A DNA stretch of 64,000 bases. It comes from Streptomyces actuosus (GTDB lineage Bacteria > Actinomycetota > Actinomycetes > Streptomycetales > Streptomycetaceae). The stretch spans positions 62,001 to 126,000 of the forward strand of contig NZ_JAFFZS010000006.1 in NCBI RefSeq assembly GCF_016921115.1. The letters are read 5' to 3'. The translations under genes were made by a program, and so were the position numbers. Below are positions 16,733-25,627 of the stretch, piece after piece (the stretch's first letter is position 1; each line of letters begins with the position of its first letter). A model generated the notes under the pieces. The model was not told the origin of the DNA, ran no database searches, and was given only the letters and a program-made list of their open reading frames with translations.

Positions 16733-17558
16733 ACTGCTCCTCCACCGCCGACGAGGCGATCGTGGTGACCGCCTTGAACGTGCGGATGCCTTCGTACATC
16801 GTGCCGCTGGTGTACGCCACCTTCCGCTCCCCGATCCGCGCCACGCCCGGTACCACGGTGGCGGCCATCGCCAGGTGCTCGGCGTCGAACTCGACGGCGA
16901 CTGTGCAGGGTCCCCCGTCGACAGGGTCGCGGCGGACCGCGAGGGAGGCCGCCTCCTTGGCCGCGGCCCGGATGTCGTCGGCCGTGCGGGCCGGTGTGCG
17001 GCACACGGCGGCGTAGCGCGAGACGTGGTCCTTGACCGCGACCTTGAGCGCCCCGGGCGCGTACCCCAGGGCGTCCTCGCAGGCCACGTCGTCCCCGGTG
17101 ACGAGCACGACGGGGACCCCGTACTCGGCCACGACGTGTGCGTTGAGCAGGCCCTCGCTGGCGCGCACGTCGTTCAGCCACACGCCGGTGATCTGGTTGG
17201 CGAGGTAGGTGTGGGCGAGGACGCCCTCCATGCCGGCGCCGGCGTGGTAGCCGACGAAGGCGATCCCGTCGACGTCACCGTGCTGGACGCCCTCCACCAT
17301 GGACAGCGCCTTGTGCCGGCCGGTGAGCATCTGGACCCGGGGGTCGAGCCGCTCCAGGAGCAGGTTGCGCATGGTCGAGTGTGCCTCGTTGACGAGCACC
17401 TCGTCGGCGCCGCCGTCGAGGAAGCCGAGGGCCGCCGCGTTGACGTCCGAGGTGAACAGGGCGCGGCACCGCTCCCACTGGGGGGTGCCCGGCATCACGT
17501 CCGCGGGCCAGGTCACGCCCGTGGCACCCTCCATGTCGGCGCTGATGAGGATCTTCAT
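16725..17558 (-). CDS. M55 family D-aminopeptidase (DppA-like)
   Basis: A 277-residue zinc D-aminopeptidase. It opens MKILISADMEGATGV, whose Asp8 and Glu10 are metal ligands in this family. VNEAHSTMRNL and AFVGYHAGAG carry the conserved histidines and TSGTMYEG is near the C-terminus. Known DppA hydrolyses peptides with N-terminal D-Ala. First gene of the four-peptidase operon. The internal ATG at 17558 fits the family N-terminus, although an upstream in-frame start exists. Confidence 0.92.
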   Translation of the reverse strand: MKILISADMEGATGVTWPADVMPGTPQWERCRALFTSDVNAAALGFLDGGADEVLVNEAHSTMRNLLLERLDPRVQMLTGRHKALSMVEGVQHGDVDGIAFVGYHAGAGMEGVLAHTYLANQITGVWLNDVRASEGLLNAHVVAEYGVPVVLVTGDDVACEDALGYAPGALKVAVKDHVSRYAAVCRTPARTADDIRAAAKEAASLAVRRDPVDGGPCTVAVEFDAEHLAMAATVVPGVARIGERKVAYTSGTMYEGIRTFKAVTTIASSAVEEQYG

Positions 17559-17707
17559 GAGCCCCACGTTACGCACCGGGAAGGGCGTCGGCCAGGGACG
17601 ACGGCGCACCGCTCCGAGGCGTCGCTCGTCGGGCCGTCACGGGCGCCACGGCGGCACCGCGGGCACCAGGGCCCGCGGTGGGCGCGCCGCGCGGTCGTGC
17701 CGTCCGG

Positions 17708-18433
17708 TCAGCCGGCGCGTCCGGCCACCAGCCACCGCGACGGCAGCTGGATCGGTGCCCCGTCGGGCCCCTCCTCGGTGGTCGTCAGCGGCAGCTCGCC
17801 GCTCGCCAGGACGGTCAGTCCGGCCGCGCGCAGATACGCGGGGAGGGCGGCGTCGGTCACCTCGGCGGGCGCGATGCCGTGCCGCAGGACCGGTGCGAGC
17901 TTGGCCGGCGGCCCGGCGGCGCTCGTCGCCATGCTCTGGAGCGCGGCACCGGCGGCTTCGGCGAGCTCGACGACGAAGGCCCGGCCGCGGGTACCGACGA
18001 GGGCGGCGACGGCGTCCGCGAAGGGCTGCCGGTCGTCCGGCTCGCACTGGTGGATGACGCCCCGCAGGTAGACGTTGGCGTCGCCGAGCTCGGTGTGCAG
18101 CGTCCCGGTCTCGGCCTTGTCGGCCGCGTCGAGCTGCCGGTACCGGGCCAGACCGGCCGGGTCGGCGTGCCGTGCGTGCGCCAGCGCCGCCGAGGACAGG
18201 TCCGCGCCGACGACCCGCGGAAAGTGCTCGGCCAGGAAGCGGGTCTGGGTGCCGTTGCCGCAGCCCAGGTCCACCAGTGGCAGCTCCGGGTCGGCCAGGT
18301 GCGGCCGGAACAGCGCGAGATGGAGGCGCGCGGTCACGGCGGGCTCGGCGTCCCAGAGGGCGGCCCCCGGCTCGTCGGGGACCTCCTGCCAGAAGCGCTC
18401 CCAGGCCGCGCGGTACCGACTCGTCACACTCAT
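17708..18433 (-). CDS. Class I SAM-dependent methyltransferase
   Basis: A 241-residue methyltransferase. Motif I is LVDLGCGNGTQTRFLAEHF near residue 53, followed by VVGADLSSAAL, and the product-site segment RGVIHQCEPDDRQPFADAV. The substrate is unknown. AGGGGAG lies 6 bases before the ATG at 18433, which decides it over the TTG two codons upstream. It is monocistronic between the peptidase operon and the PP2C phosphatase. Confidence 0.85.
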   Translation of the reverse strand: MSVTSRYRAAWERFWQEVPDEPGAALWDAEPAVTARLHLALFRPHLADPELPLVDLGCGNGTQTRFLAEHFPRVVGADLSSAALAHARHADPAGLARYRQLDAADKAETGTLHTELGDANVYLRGVIHQCEPDDRQPFADAVAALVGTRGRAFVVELAEAAGAALQSMATSAAGPPAKLAPVLRHGIAPAEVTDAALPAYLRAAGLTVLASGELPLTTTEEGPDGAPIQLPSRWLVAGRAG

Positions 18434-18618
18434 GCCCAACTCCCCTGGGTGCAGCGCCGATCCGTCGTGTCATGACGGGCCACTACGGTCTATCGTCCCC
18501 CGGTCACCACCACAAGCGGGGCATGCGATCGTTCACACCGCGTTCCACCGGCACGGACGGCCGCTTGTGCCGTGCCGGCCGCGCGGCGGCCCGGCCGGCG
18601 GGCTGCGCACCGGCCGGG

Positions 18619-21135
18619 TCAGCCCCGCGGCAGGGTGAGTTCGCACCAGACCGTCTTGCCCGTGGCGGTGCGGCTCGTCCCCCACTCCCGGGCCAGCGTG
18701 CCGACGACGTGCAGGCCGCGCCCGGATTCGTCGGCGGGCCCGGCGTTCAGCAGGGTGGGCAGGTCGTGGGAGTCGTCCTCCACCTCGCACAGCAGGGTGT
18801 CGCCGCACACCAGCCGCAGCTCGACGGGGCGTGCGCGGGAGTGCCGCACGGCGTTGGTGACGAGCTCGCCGACCAGGAGTTCGGCGGTGGGAGCCAGGGC
18901 GGACAGGCCCCAGGTGTGCAGTTGCTCGCGCACCGCCGCGCGGGCGCGGCCCGCCTCGGCGGCATCGAGGGCGAGCCGCCACCGGGCGACCTGGCCCGCG
19001 GCGACGCCGTTGAGGCGGGCCATCAGCAGGGCCACGTCGTCCTTCCGGCCCCCGCGGGCGCCCAGGGCGCGGATGACGGTGTCGCAGGCCGCATCCATGG
19101 ACGCGGCCGGGTGGGCGGCGGACTCGCACAGCGTCGCGAGGCCGACGCCGATGTCCTCGCCGCGCATCTCGACGAGTCCGTCGGTGCACATCACCAGCCG
19201 GTCGCCGGGGCGCACGGGAACGCGCACCGCCTCGAACGGCACCCCGCCGACGCCGATCGGCGCGCCCGTCGGCAGGTCGAGCAGCTCGCTGCGGCCGTCG
19301 GCGGCGCGCACCAGCACCGGCGGGATGTGGCCGGCGTTGGCGAGGTGGAGGTCGCCCGCGACCGGGTCGTAGACGGCGTACAGGCAGGTCGCGAGATAGG
19401 TGTCGCCGAGCCGCTGGGCGAGGTCGTCGAGATTGCGCAGCAGCTGCGAGGGCGGCAGGTCGAGTGCCGCCATGGTCTGCACTGCGGTCCGCAACTGGCC
19501 CATCATGGCGGCGGAGTTGAGGCCGTGCCCCATCACGTCGCCGACGACGAGGGCGGTGCGCGCGCCGGGCAGTTTCACCGCGTCGAACCAGTCGCCGCCG
19601 ACCCGGCCGAGCAGGGTGCCGGGCAGGTAGCGGGTGGCGATGTCGCAGCCCGTCATGTGCGCCGGGATGTGCGGCAGCATGCTGTCCTGGAGCGTCTCGG
19701 CGACGTTCTCCTGGTAGGTGTACATGCGCGCGTTGTCGAGGACGAGGCCCGCGCGGGCGGCGAGTTCGGCGCCGGTGACCCGGTCCATGTCGTTGAAGAC
19801 GGGCCGCTCGGGGTGGCGCAGCAGGATCATGAAGCCGAGGACGACGTTGCGCGCCTTGAGCGGGACGACCAGCATGGAGCGGCCGGTGATCAGCGGCCTG
19901 ATGTCCCGCTTCTCGAACTGCGAGGCGATGGCGTGCCCCATCTCCTCGGTGATGCGCGGCACGAGGACGGGCTCACCGGTGGTCATGCACTGGAAGAACG
20001 GGGTGTGCGCGGGGAACGGCATGGCCTCGCCCACCGGTACGACGTCGTCCCACCGGCCCGGTTCGTCGGTGTGCTCCAGCGCGACCCGGTGCCACATCGT
20101 GGTGGTGTCGGGGACGCCCTCGGGGAATCCCTCGCCGGCAACGACCTGTTCGCGCAGATAGGTGCCGGCGACGTCGGTGAAGCGCGGGACGACGGCGCGG
20201 CTCACCTCGCCGATGGTCTGCGCGAGGTCGAGGGAGGTACCGATCCTCCCGCTGATCTCGTTGAGGAACTCCAGCCGCTCGCGCACGGCGGCGTACTCAA
20301 GGTCCTCGGCGTCCTCGGCGTCCTCCGCCGCCTGCCGGTGGGTGCGGTCCCCCGGTCGCCCCGCGCCGTCGAGCGGGCCCGGCGGCAGCGGACGGCCGGC
20401 TGCCGCGGCGCGGGCGGCCCGCTCGCGGCGCGCCCTGCGCTCGTCGCGTCGCGGCACGCCCCAGTCGGGGGTCACCGGGACCCGGTCGTTCTGACTGAAC
20501 TCCAGGACGGGATAACCGAGTTCGAGCACCTGTGCGACGATGCGGGCGCTCTCCCCGACGCTCATGCTGGGCAGGATCTCGGGCAGGCGGCGGGCCAACT
20601 GATCGGCGCCGGGGAAGTCGGTGTGCAGGGCGAAGCCGGGCGCGATGCGCTCCACGGCCAGGGCGGCGGGGTCCTCCCGGGCGAGGGCGCCGGCGTCGGC
20701 GGCGAGGACGAGCAGCCGCTCACTGCCGGGTCCGACCAGCGGGTAGGCCCACCACAGCACGTCGGTGCGGTCGCGCCCCGGGACGGTCAGGCGTGCGCGG
20801 CCGGCAGCGGGGTAGGACAGATGCCCGTCGAGGGAGGCCTCCAGGTCGGCACCCAGGTCGTCGGAGGAGTCGTACGACGCGTAGGGGTACGGGTCCTCGC
20901 TCTCCGGGAACGCGCCGGAGACGGGCAGCAGGTCGGCCACCGGGCGGCCGATCGCCTCCTCCTTGTCGGTGCCGAAGAGCCGTCGCGCGCCCCGGCTCCA
21001 GTGGGTGACGAGGCCGTCACGGTCGACGACGACCACGGCGAGCGGGATGCGTCCGGCGCCGGTCGGTCCGGCGGGGCTCGCGGCAGGCGCGGCCGTGCTG
21101 CTGAGAGGTGTGTCCCGGTCCGTGCCATGGTCCAT
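18619..21135 (-). CDS. SpoIIE-type PP2C phosphatase with PAS, GAF and HATPase domains
   Basis: An 838-residue multidomain regulator. In order: a PAS-like sensor (about 15-130, GLVTHWSRGARRLFG), a linker with an Arg-rich segment, a GAF domain (about 290-440), a PP2C/SpoIIE phosphatase (about 470-690, with GGDWFDAV, GDVMGHG and DGLVE), and a RsbW-type HATPase (about 710-838, ELVTNAVRHS, ESGRGLHVVG). Such proteins dephosphorylate anti-anti-sigma factors and can also bind sigma factors, linking an input signal to a stress sigma factor. They are very numerous in Streptomyces. The ATG at 21135 is preferred for its AGAGGA; an in-frame start 75 bp upstream is possible. Confidence 0.9.
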   Translation of the reverse strand: MDHGTDRDTPLSSTAAPAASPAGPTGAGRIPLAVVVVDRDGLVTHWSRGARRLFGTDKEEAIGRPVADLLPVSGAFPESEDPYPYASYDSSDDLGADLEASLDGHLSYPAAGRARLTVPGRDRTDVLWWAYPLVGPGSERLLVLAADAGALAREDPAALAVERIAPGFALHTDFPGADQLARRLPEILPSMSVGESARIVAQVLELGYPVLEFSQNDRVPVTPDWGVPRRDERRARRERAARAAAAGRPLPPGPLDGAGRPGDRTHRQAAEDAEDAEDLEYAAVRERLEFLNEISGRIGTSLDLAQTIGEVSRAVVPRFTDVAGTYLREQVVAGEGFPEGVPDTTTMWHRVALEHTDEPGRWDDVVPVGEAMPFPAHTPFFQCMTTGEPVLVPRITEEMGHAIASQFEKRDIRPLITGRSMLVVPLKARNVVLGFMILLRHPERPVFNDMDRVTGAELAARAGLVLDNARMYTYQENVAETLQDSMLPHIPAHMTGCDIATRYLPGTLLGRVGGDWFDAVKLPGARTALVVGDVMGHGLNSAAMMGQLRTAVQTMAALDLPPSQLLRNLDDLAQRLGDTYLATCLYAVYDPVAGDLHLANAGHIPPVLVRAADGRSELLDLPTGAPIGVGGVPFEAVRVPVRPGDRLVMCTDGLVEMRGEDIGVGLATLCESAAHPAASMDAACDTVIRALGARGGRKDDVALLMARLNGVAAGQVARWRLALDAAEAGRARAAVREQLHTWGLSALAPTAELLVGELVTNAVRHSRARPVELRLVCGDTLLCEVEDDSHDLPTLLNAGPADESGRGLHVVGTLAREWGTSRTATGKTVWCELTLPRG

Positions 21136-21187
21136 GGCCCAGGTCCTCTCCCCAGGTGTCGGCAAGATCTCTTCCTCCTTACTCAAC

Positions 21188-21202
21188 GGTACGGCCCGTA
21201 CC
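21188..21202. promoter_or_regulatory. Perfect 7-1-7 palindrome upstream of the SpoIIE-type gene
   Basis: GGTACGG-C-CCGTACC lies 53 bp before the phosphatase start and 60 bp after the exporter stop. It could be an operator or a compact terminator; there is no T-run. Confidence 0.4.
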
Positions 21203-21262
21203 GGCGGCAAGGGGCGGCAATGCCGGAATTGGCCACGGCCGGGTCCCCGGGGCGCCCGTGCG

Positions 21263-23674
21263 TCAGTCCTCGTGCCCGAGTTGGAGGTCGCGTTCGGTGC
21301 GTCCGCCGCCCGCCATCTGCAGCACGGTGGCCACGGGCGGGTATCCGGCGGCGATCACGGTGTACTCGCCGGAGGACAGGTCGACGAACCGGAAGGTCCC
21401 CTCGGGGCCGGTGGTGAGGGTGTCGACGACGTTCCCGGCGGCGTCGAGCAGGGTCACGCGCGCGTCCTCGACGGGTCGGCCGCCACCGGCCCGGACCGTG
21501 CCGCGCAGCATGGCGCCCCCCGCGAGTTCGATGTCCTGCCGGGTCTCCCGGGAGGCCTGGACGGTGACCGGGAGGGCCGCGGGGCGGAAGGCGGGCGCGC
21601 CGGCCGCGAGGGTGTACTCCCCGGCCACGAGGTCGGTGATGACGTAGCCCCCCTCGCGTCCGCTGCGGGTGGCGGCGACGACCTCGCCGTGGACGTCGGT
21701 GAGGGTGACGGTGGCGTCCCGCACGGGGGTGCCGTCGGCGGTGACCACGCTGCCGGCCAGGCGTCCCGCGCCGCCGAGGACGACGTCCAGTTCGACGGGG
21801 CGCTCGCCGACCGTCACGGAGACGGCCTGCGGCTGGTGGCCACCGGCGGCGGCGATGAGCACGTAGGCGCCGGGGCCGGGCGTCGAGAGCGCGTACCGGC
21901 CGTCCGCGCCGCTCGCCCCACGCCCGACCTGGGTTCCGGAGGCGTCGATGAGGGTGAGTGCCGCGCGGGGCACGGAGGTGCCGTCAAGGTGCTGCACCGC
22001 GCCGCAGACGGGGATTCCACCGGCGTGCGGCGGGCGGGGCGTGCCGACGGCCGCCCGGCCGGAGGGGCGCGGCAGCGTCCGCGGGGCGGGGCGGCGGGTC
22101 TGCTCGGTCTCGTCGGTGGCGGCGTGGTGGGACACCAGGGGTTTCTCCTTGAGGAAGAAGGCGATCAGCAGACCGAGGACGAGCACCGGCACGAGGCAGA
22201 GGAAGATCCGCGGCATGGCGTCGGCGTACGCCCGGGCGTAGGCGTCGCGCAGCGCCGGGGGCAGGGCGCGGACCAGCTGCGGGGTGAGGGAATCGGAGTC
22301 CGGCGCGCCGCCGCCCCGGGGGAGTTCGGCGCGGAGCGCGTCGGCGAGCCGGCCGGCGAAGAGGGTGCCGAAGACGGCGGCGCCGACGCTGCCGCCGATC
22401 TGGCGGAAGTAGTTGTTGGCGCTGGTGGCGGTGCCGAGGTCGGAGGGGCGCACGGAGTTCTGCACGGCGAGGATCAGCACCGGCATCACCATGCCGATGC
22501 CCGCGCCGAGGACGGCCATCCAGACGCTGTAGTGCAGCCGGGGGGTGTCGGTCCGGAGCCGGGACAGCAGCCACATCCCGGCGGCCGACAGGGCGCAGCC
22601 GAGGACGGGGTACGGCTTGTAGCGGCCGGTGTGGCTGATGAGCTGACCGGAGACGATCGAGGCGCCGACGATGCCGCCCATCATGGGCAGCATCAGCAGC
22701 CCCGACTCCGTGGCGGAGGCCCCGTCGACCATCTGCAGGAAGGTCGGCAGGTAGCTGGCGGCGCCGAACAGGGCGGCTCCGACGACCAGGCCCACCAGGC
22801 CGGTGACGGTGAAGACGGAGTCCTTGAACAGCCGCAGCGGGATGAGGGGTTCGGCGGCGAAGCGCTCCGCGAGCACGAAGAGGACGGTGGCGAGCGCGGC
22901 GCCGGCGCCCAGTCCGAGGACGACGTGCGAGGTCCAGGCGTATGCGGTGCCGCCCCAACTGGTCAGCAGGACCAGGCAGGTCGAGGCGGCGGCGAGCAGC
23001 AGGGAGCCGAGGACGTCGAAGCGGGGGCGCGCGGTGGGCCGGGGCAGCTTGAGCACGAGGGTGACGACGGCGAGGGTGACCAGTCCGAAGGGGACGTTGA
23101 CGTAGAAGCACCACCGCCAGGTGAGGTGGTCGGTGAAGTAGCCCCCGAGCAGCGGTCCGGCGACCGAGGCGAGACCGAAGGCTGCGCCGATGAGGCCCAT
23201 GAACCGGCCCCGCCGTCGGGGCGGCACGATGTCGGCGATGATCGCCTGGACCCCGATCATGAGTCCGCCCGCGCCGACGCCCTGGACGGCGCGGAAGGCG
23301 ATGAGCTGGTCCATGGTGGCGGCGCGGCCCGCGAGGGCGGAGCCGATCACGAAGACCACGATGGCGAACTGGAAGACGACCTTGCGGCCGAGGAGGTCTC
23401 CGAGCTTGCCGTAGACCGGCAGGCCGACGGTGGAGGTGAGCAGGTAGGCGGTGATCGCCCAGGACATCCGGTCCAGGCCGTGCAACTCGCCGACGATCCT
23501 CGGCAGAGCGGTGGCGACGATCATCTGCTCCAGGGCGGCCAGCAGCAGGGCCAGCAGCAGCGCGACGAAGACCAGCCGCACCCGGCGCGGACCGAGCGCC
23601 CCGGCCGGTGCGGGGGCGGCGGGTCCCGGTGGTGCCACCGCCGGCTCGTCGTGCACCGGAGCGCTCCCGCCCAC
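21263..23674 (-). CDS. DHA2 MFS exporter with carboxypeptidase-regulatory-like tail
   Basis: An 803-residue protein. Residues about 35-520 form a 14-TM DHA2 drug:H+ antiporter, with motif A GKLGDLLGRK and motif C VAGPLLGGYF. The C-terminal 250 residues are three tandem carboxypeptidase-regulatory-like (prealbumin-type) beta-sandwich repeats: VCGAVQHLDGTSVPRAALTL, LAGSVVTADGTPVRDATVTL and LRGTVRAGGGRPVEDARVTL. The exported compound is unknown. GTG at 23674 is chosen because AGGGGAG stands 6 bases before it; an ATG at 23704 lacks a ribosome site. The palindrome at 23702-23716 may be its operator. Confidence 0.88.
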   Translation of the reverse strand: MGGSAPVHDEPAVAPPGPAAPAPAGALGPRRVRLVFVALLLALLLAALEQMIVATALPRIVGELHGLDRMSWAITAYLLTSTVGLPVYGKLGDLLGRKVVFQFAIVVFVIGSALAGRAATMDQLIAFRAVQGVGAGGLMIGVQAIIADIVPPRRRGRFMGLIGAAFGLASVAGPLLGGYFTDHLTWRWCFYVNVPFGLVTLAVVTLVLKLPRPTARPRFDVLGSLLLAAASTCLVLLTSWGGTAYAWTSHVVLGLGAGAALATVLFVLAERFAAEPLIPLRLFKDSVFTVTGLVGLVVGAALFGAASYLPTFLQMVDGASATESGLLMLPMMGGIVGASIVSGQLISHTGRYKPYPVLGCALSAAGMWLLSRLRTDTPRLHYSVWMAVLGAGIGMVMPVLILAVQNSVRPSDLGTATSANNYFRQIGGSVGAAVFGTLFAGRLADALRAELPRGGGAPDSDSLTPQLVRALPPALRDAYARAYADAMPRIFLCLVPVLVLGLLIAFFLKEKPLVSHHAATDETEQTRRPAPRTLPRPSGRAAVGTPRPPHAGGIPVCGAVQHLDGTSVPRAALTLIDASGTQVGRGASGADGRYALSTPGPGAYVLIAAAGGHQPQAVSVTVGERPVELDVVLGGAGRLAGSVVTADGTPVRDATVTLTDVHGEVVAATRSGREGGYVITDLVAGEYTLAAGAPAFRPAALPVTVQASRETRQDIELAGGAMLRGTVRAGGGRPVEDARVTLLDAAGNVVDTLTTGPEGTFRFVDLSSGEYTVIAAGYPPVATVLQMAGGGRTERDLQLGHED

Positions 23675-23701
23675 TGCCGCTCCCCTCGTCACGCCTGTCA
23701 C

Positions 23702-23716
23702 CATTACCGCGTAATG
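23702..23716. promoter_or_regulatory. Candidate operator, 6-3-6 inverted repeat
   Basis: CATTAC-CGC-GTAATG is a perfect inverted repeat 28 bp upstream of the exporter start. The size and AT-rich ends fit a TetR/MarR-type dimer site controlling an efflux gene, but no regulator gene is adjacent. Confidence 0.45.
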
Positions 23717-23825
23717 CGGCAACTGCGGTCAGGCGCGACGGGTTACGGCGCCGCGACGCGTCGAACGGAGATCCACTCGTACCGGTGAAGGGGAGCAACC
23801 CACCTTCACCGGCGGCGACTTGCCG

Positions 23826-24266
23826 TCACTCGACCTCGGCGGCGAGCTTGGCGAGCAGCGCATCGTAGATCCGGCCCAGGCCCTTGGGCGCGAAGGTGCG
23901 CTCGAAGAAGCCGCCGATGCCGCCGGCGCCTTGCCAGGTGGTGGTGACGACCACCCGGGAACGGCCCTCACCGGCCGGGGTGACGGTCCAGGTCGTGACC
24001 ATCGAGGAGTTCCGGTCCTTCTCGACGAGTTGCCCGTCGGTGGGCTCGGTGACGTCCAGGAGGCAGTCGCGGATGCGCTTGCTGGTGGCCTGGAGCTTCC
24101 AGTGCACGAGGGTGCCCTCGCCGTCGCCGCCCTCTTGCACCTCGTACTCGCTGAAGTGCTCGGGCAGCAGCTTCCGGCGGGCGTCGCTGTAGTCGGCGAG
24201 GGTGTCGAACACCTTCTCCGGGTCCGCCGCGACGACCCGCTCCGTAGTGGCCTCGACCTGCGCCAT
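23826..24266 (-). CDS. SRPBCC family protein
   Basis: A 146-residue START/Bet v1-like protein. It begins AQVEATTERVVAADPEKVFDTLADY, the standard SRPBCC opening, with a long C-terminal helix (RIYDALLAKLAAEVE). The fold binds a hydrophobic ligand in a cavity; polyketide cyclases and lipid carriers share it. GGAGGGATCC precedes the ATG. It is divergent from the radical SAM gene, sharing a 181-bp intergenic region that contains a LexA-type box. Confidence 0.85.
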   Translation of the reverse strand: MAQVEATTERVVAADPEKVFDTLADYSDARRKLLPEHFSEYEVQEGGDGEGTLVHWKLQATSKRIRDCLLDVTEPTDGQLVEKDRNSSMVTTWTVTPAGEGRSRVVVTTTWQGAGGIGGFFERTFAPKGLGRIYDALLAKLAAEVE

Positions 24267-24402
24267 TGGATCCCTCCAGGACCTCATGTTCTCGGGGTTG
24301 GGGCAAGCCAACCACCCCGGTCGCCGACCACCCAAATCGAGGTAGCGGAACCGATCGTTCGAGTGTCAGGGACGAACCGAAGATGACGCTCGCACGATCA
24401 TG

Positions 24403-24416
24403 CGAACATGTGTTCT
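24403..24416. promoter_or_regulatory. Probable LexA (SOS) box
   Basis: CGAACATGTGTTCT matches the actinobacterial/Gram-positive SOS box CGAAC-RNNY-GTTCG at all but the last position, with correct four-base spacing. It ends 31 bp before the radical SAM start, where LexA would block transcription. Confidence 0.7.
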
Positions 24417-24447
24417 ATTCTGTGGCCACTGCTACCGAGGAGGCCTC

Positions 24448-25491
24448 ATGCGCTGGGAGAACCTCGCCCTGGACACGGGCGGCCACGAGCGTGCCGCCGG
24501 AACCGCGCTGTTCGGCGCGCACGCGGTGGTGACCCGCACCTTCGACACGCCCGAGTTCGCCGGCGTCACCTTCCACGAGGTCCGGGCCCGCTCCCTCGTC
24601 AACCGCGTGCCGGGCGCCTCCCGCATGCCCTTCGAGTGGACGGTCAACCCCTACCGGGGCTGCACGCACGCGTGCGTCTACTGCTTCGCCAGGAAGACGC
24701 ACAGCTACCTCGACCTCGACACCGGGACCGGCTTCGACAGCCAGATCGTGGTGAAGGTGAACGCCCCCGAGCTGCTGCGCCGCGAGCTCGGCGCGCGCGG
24801 CTGGCGGGGCGAGCACATCGCCATGGGCACCAACGTCGACTGCTACCAGCGGGCAGAGGGCCGCTACCGGTTGATGCCGGGCATCCTGGCCGCCCTGCGG
24901 GACCACGCCAACCCGTTCTCCCTCCTCACCAAGGGCACGCTGATCCTGCGCGACCTGGAGCTGCTGACGCAGGCCGCACAGGTGACCGACGTCGGTCTGT
25001 CCGTCTCGGTCGGCTTCACCGACCCCGAGCTTCTGCGCGCGGTCGAGCCGGGCACCCCGGCACCGCAGCGGCGGCTGGACGTCGTCCGTACGCTGGCCGG
25101 GCACGGCCTCGCCTGCGGGGTGCTGATGGCGCCGGTGATCCCGTTCCTGAGCGACGACCCGGCCCTGCTGCGCGCCACGGTGCGCGCGATCGCGGAGGCC
25201 GGCGCCTGTTCCGTCACGCCGCTGGTGCTCCATCTGCGCCCAGGCGCCCGCGAGTGGTTCATGGCCTGGCTGGGCCGGGAACACCCGCATCTGGTGCGCC
25301 GCTACGAGCGGCTGTACGCGGACGGCGCCTACGCGCCGAAGTGGTACCAGCGCCGGATCACCCGCCAGGTGCACGACCTGGCACGGGAGTACGGCATCGG
25401 GCCGGACGGTGCGGGCACGCCCCGCAGGATCCGGCCGCCGGGGCCGGTGGCGCCCCCGGCGCCCGGGCCGACCCAGCTCTCACTGATCTGA
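24448..25491 (+). CDS. Rv2578c-type radical SAM protein
   Basis: A 347-residue radical SAM enzyme. The [4Fe-4S] cluster motif is Cys72, Cys76 and Cys79 in GCTHACVYCFARKTH. Features of the spore-photoproduct-lyase-like subgroup follow (GTNVDCYQRAEGRY, LLTKGTLILRDLELL, LMAPVIPFLSD). The reaction is not known. GAGGAGG lies 7 bases before the ATG. An SOS box just upstream points to a DNA-damage role. I recall that the mycobacterial homologue Rv2578c is also listed as LexA-controlled; this should be verified. Confidence 0.88.
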   Translation: MRWENLALDTGGHERAAGTALFGAHAVVTRTFDTPEFAGVTFHEVRARSLVNRVPGASRMPFEWTVNPYRGCTHACVYCFARKTHSYLDLDTGTGFDSQIVVKVNAPELLRRELGARGWRGEHIAMGTNVDCYQRAEGRYRLMPGILAALRDHANPFSLLTKGTLILRDLELLTQAAQVTDVGLSVSVGFTDPELLRAVEPGTPAPQRRLDVVRTLAGHGLACGVLMAPVIPFLSDDPALLRATVRAIAEAGACSVTPLVLHLRPGAREWFMAWLGREHPHLVRRYERLYADGAYAPKWYQRRITRQVHDLAREYGIGPDGAGTPRRIRPPGPVAPPAPGPTQLSLI

Positions 25492-25627
25492 GTGCGTTCG
25501 AGCGCATCGGGCGACCCGATCGGGTCAAGTATCGCCAGAACACGTTCTTCCGGGCGTGATCCCCGGGACGATGCGGCCGGGGCCGTGGGCACCGTGCCCC
25601 GCGCCCCTCCGTCCTGGGAGGACCCGC

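Noticed and set aside
25537-25548. AGAAC-AC-GTTCT as a second SOS box
   Set aside because: The half-sites are separated by two bases, not four, so LexA spacing is wrong.
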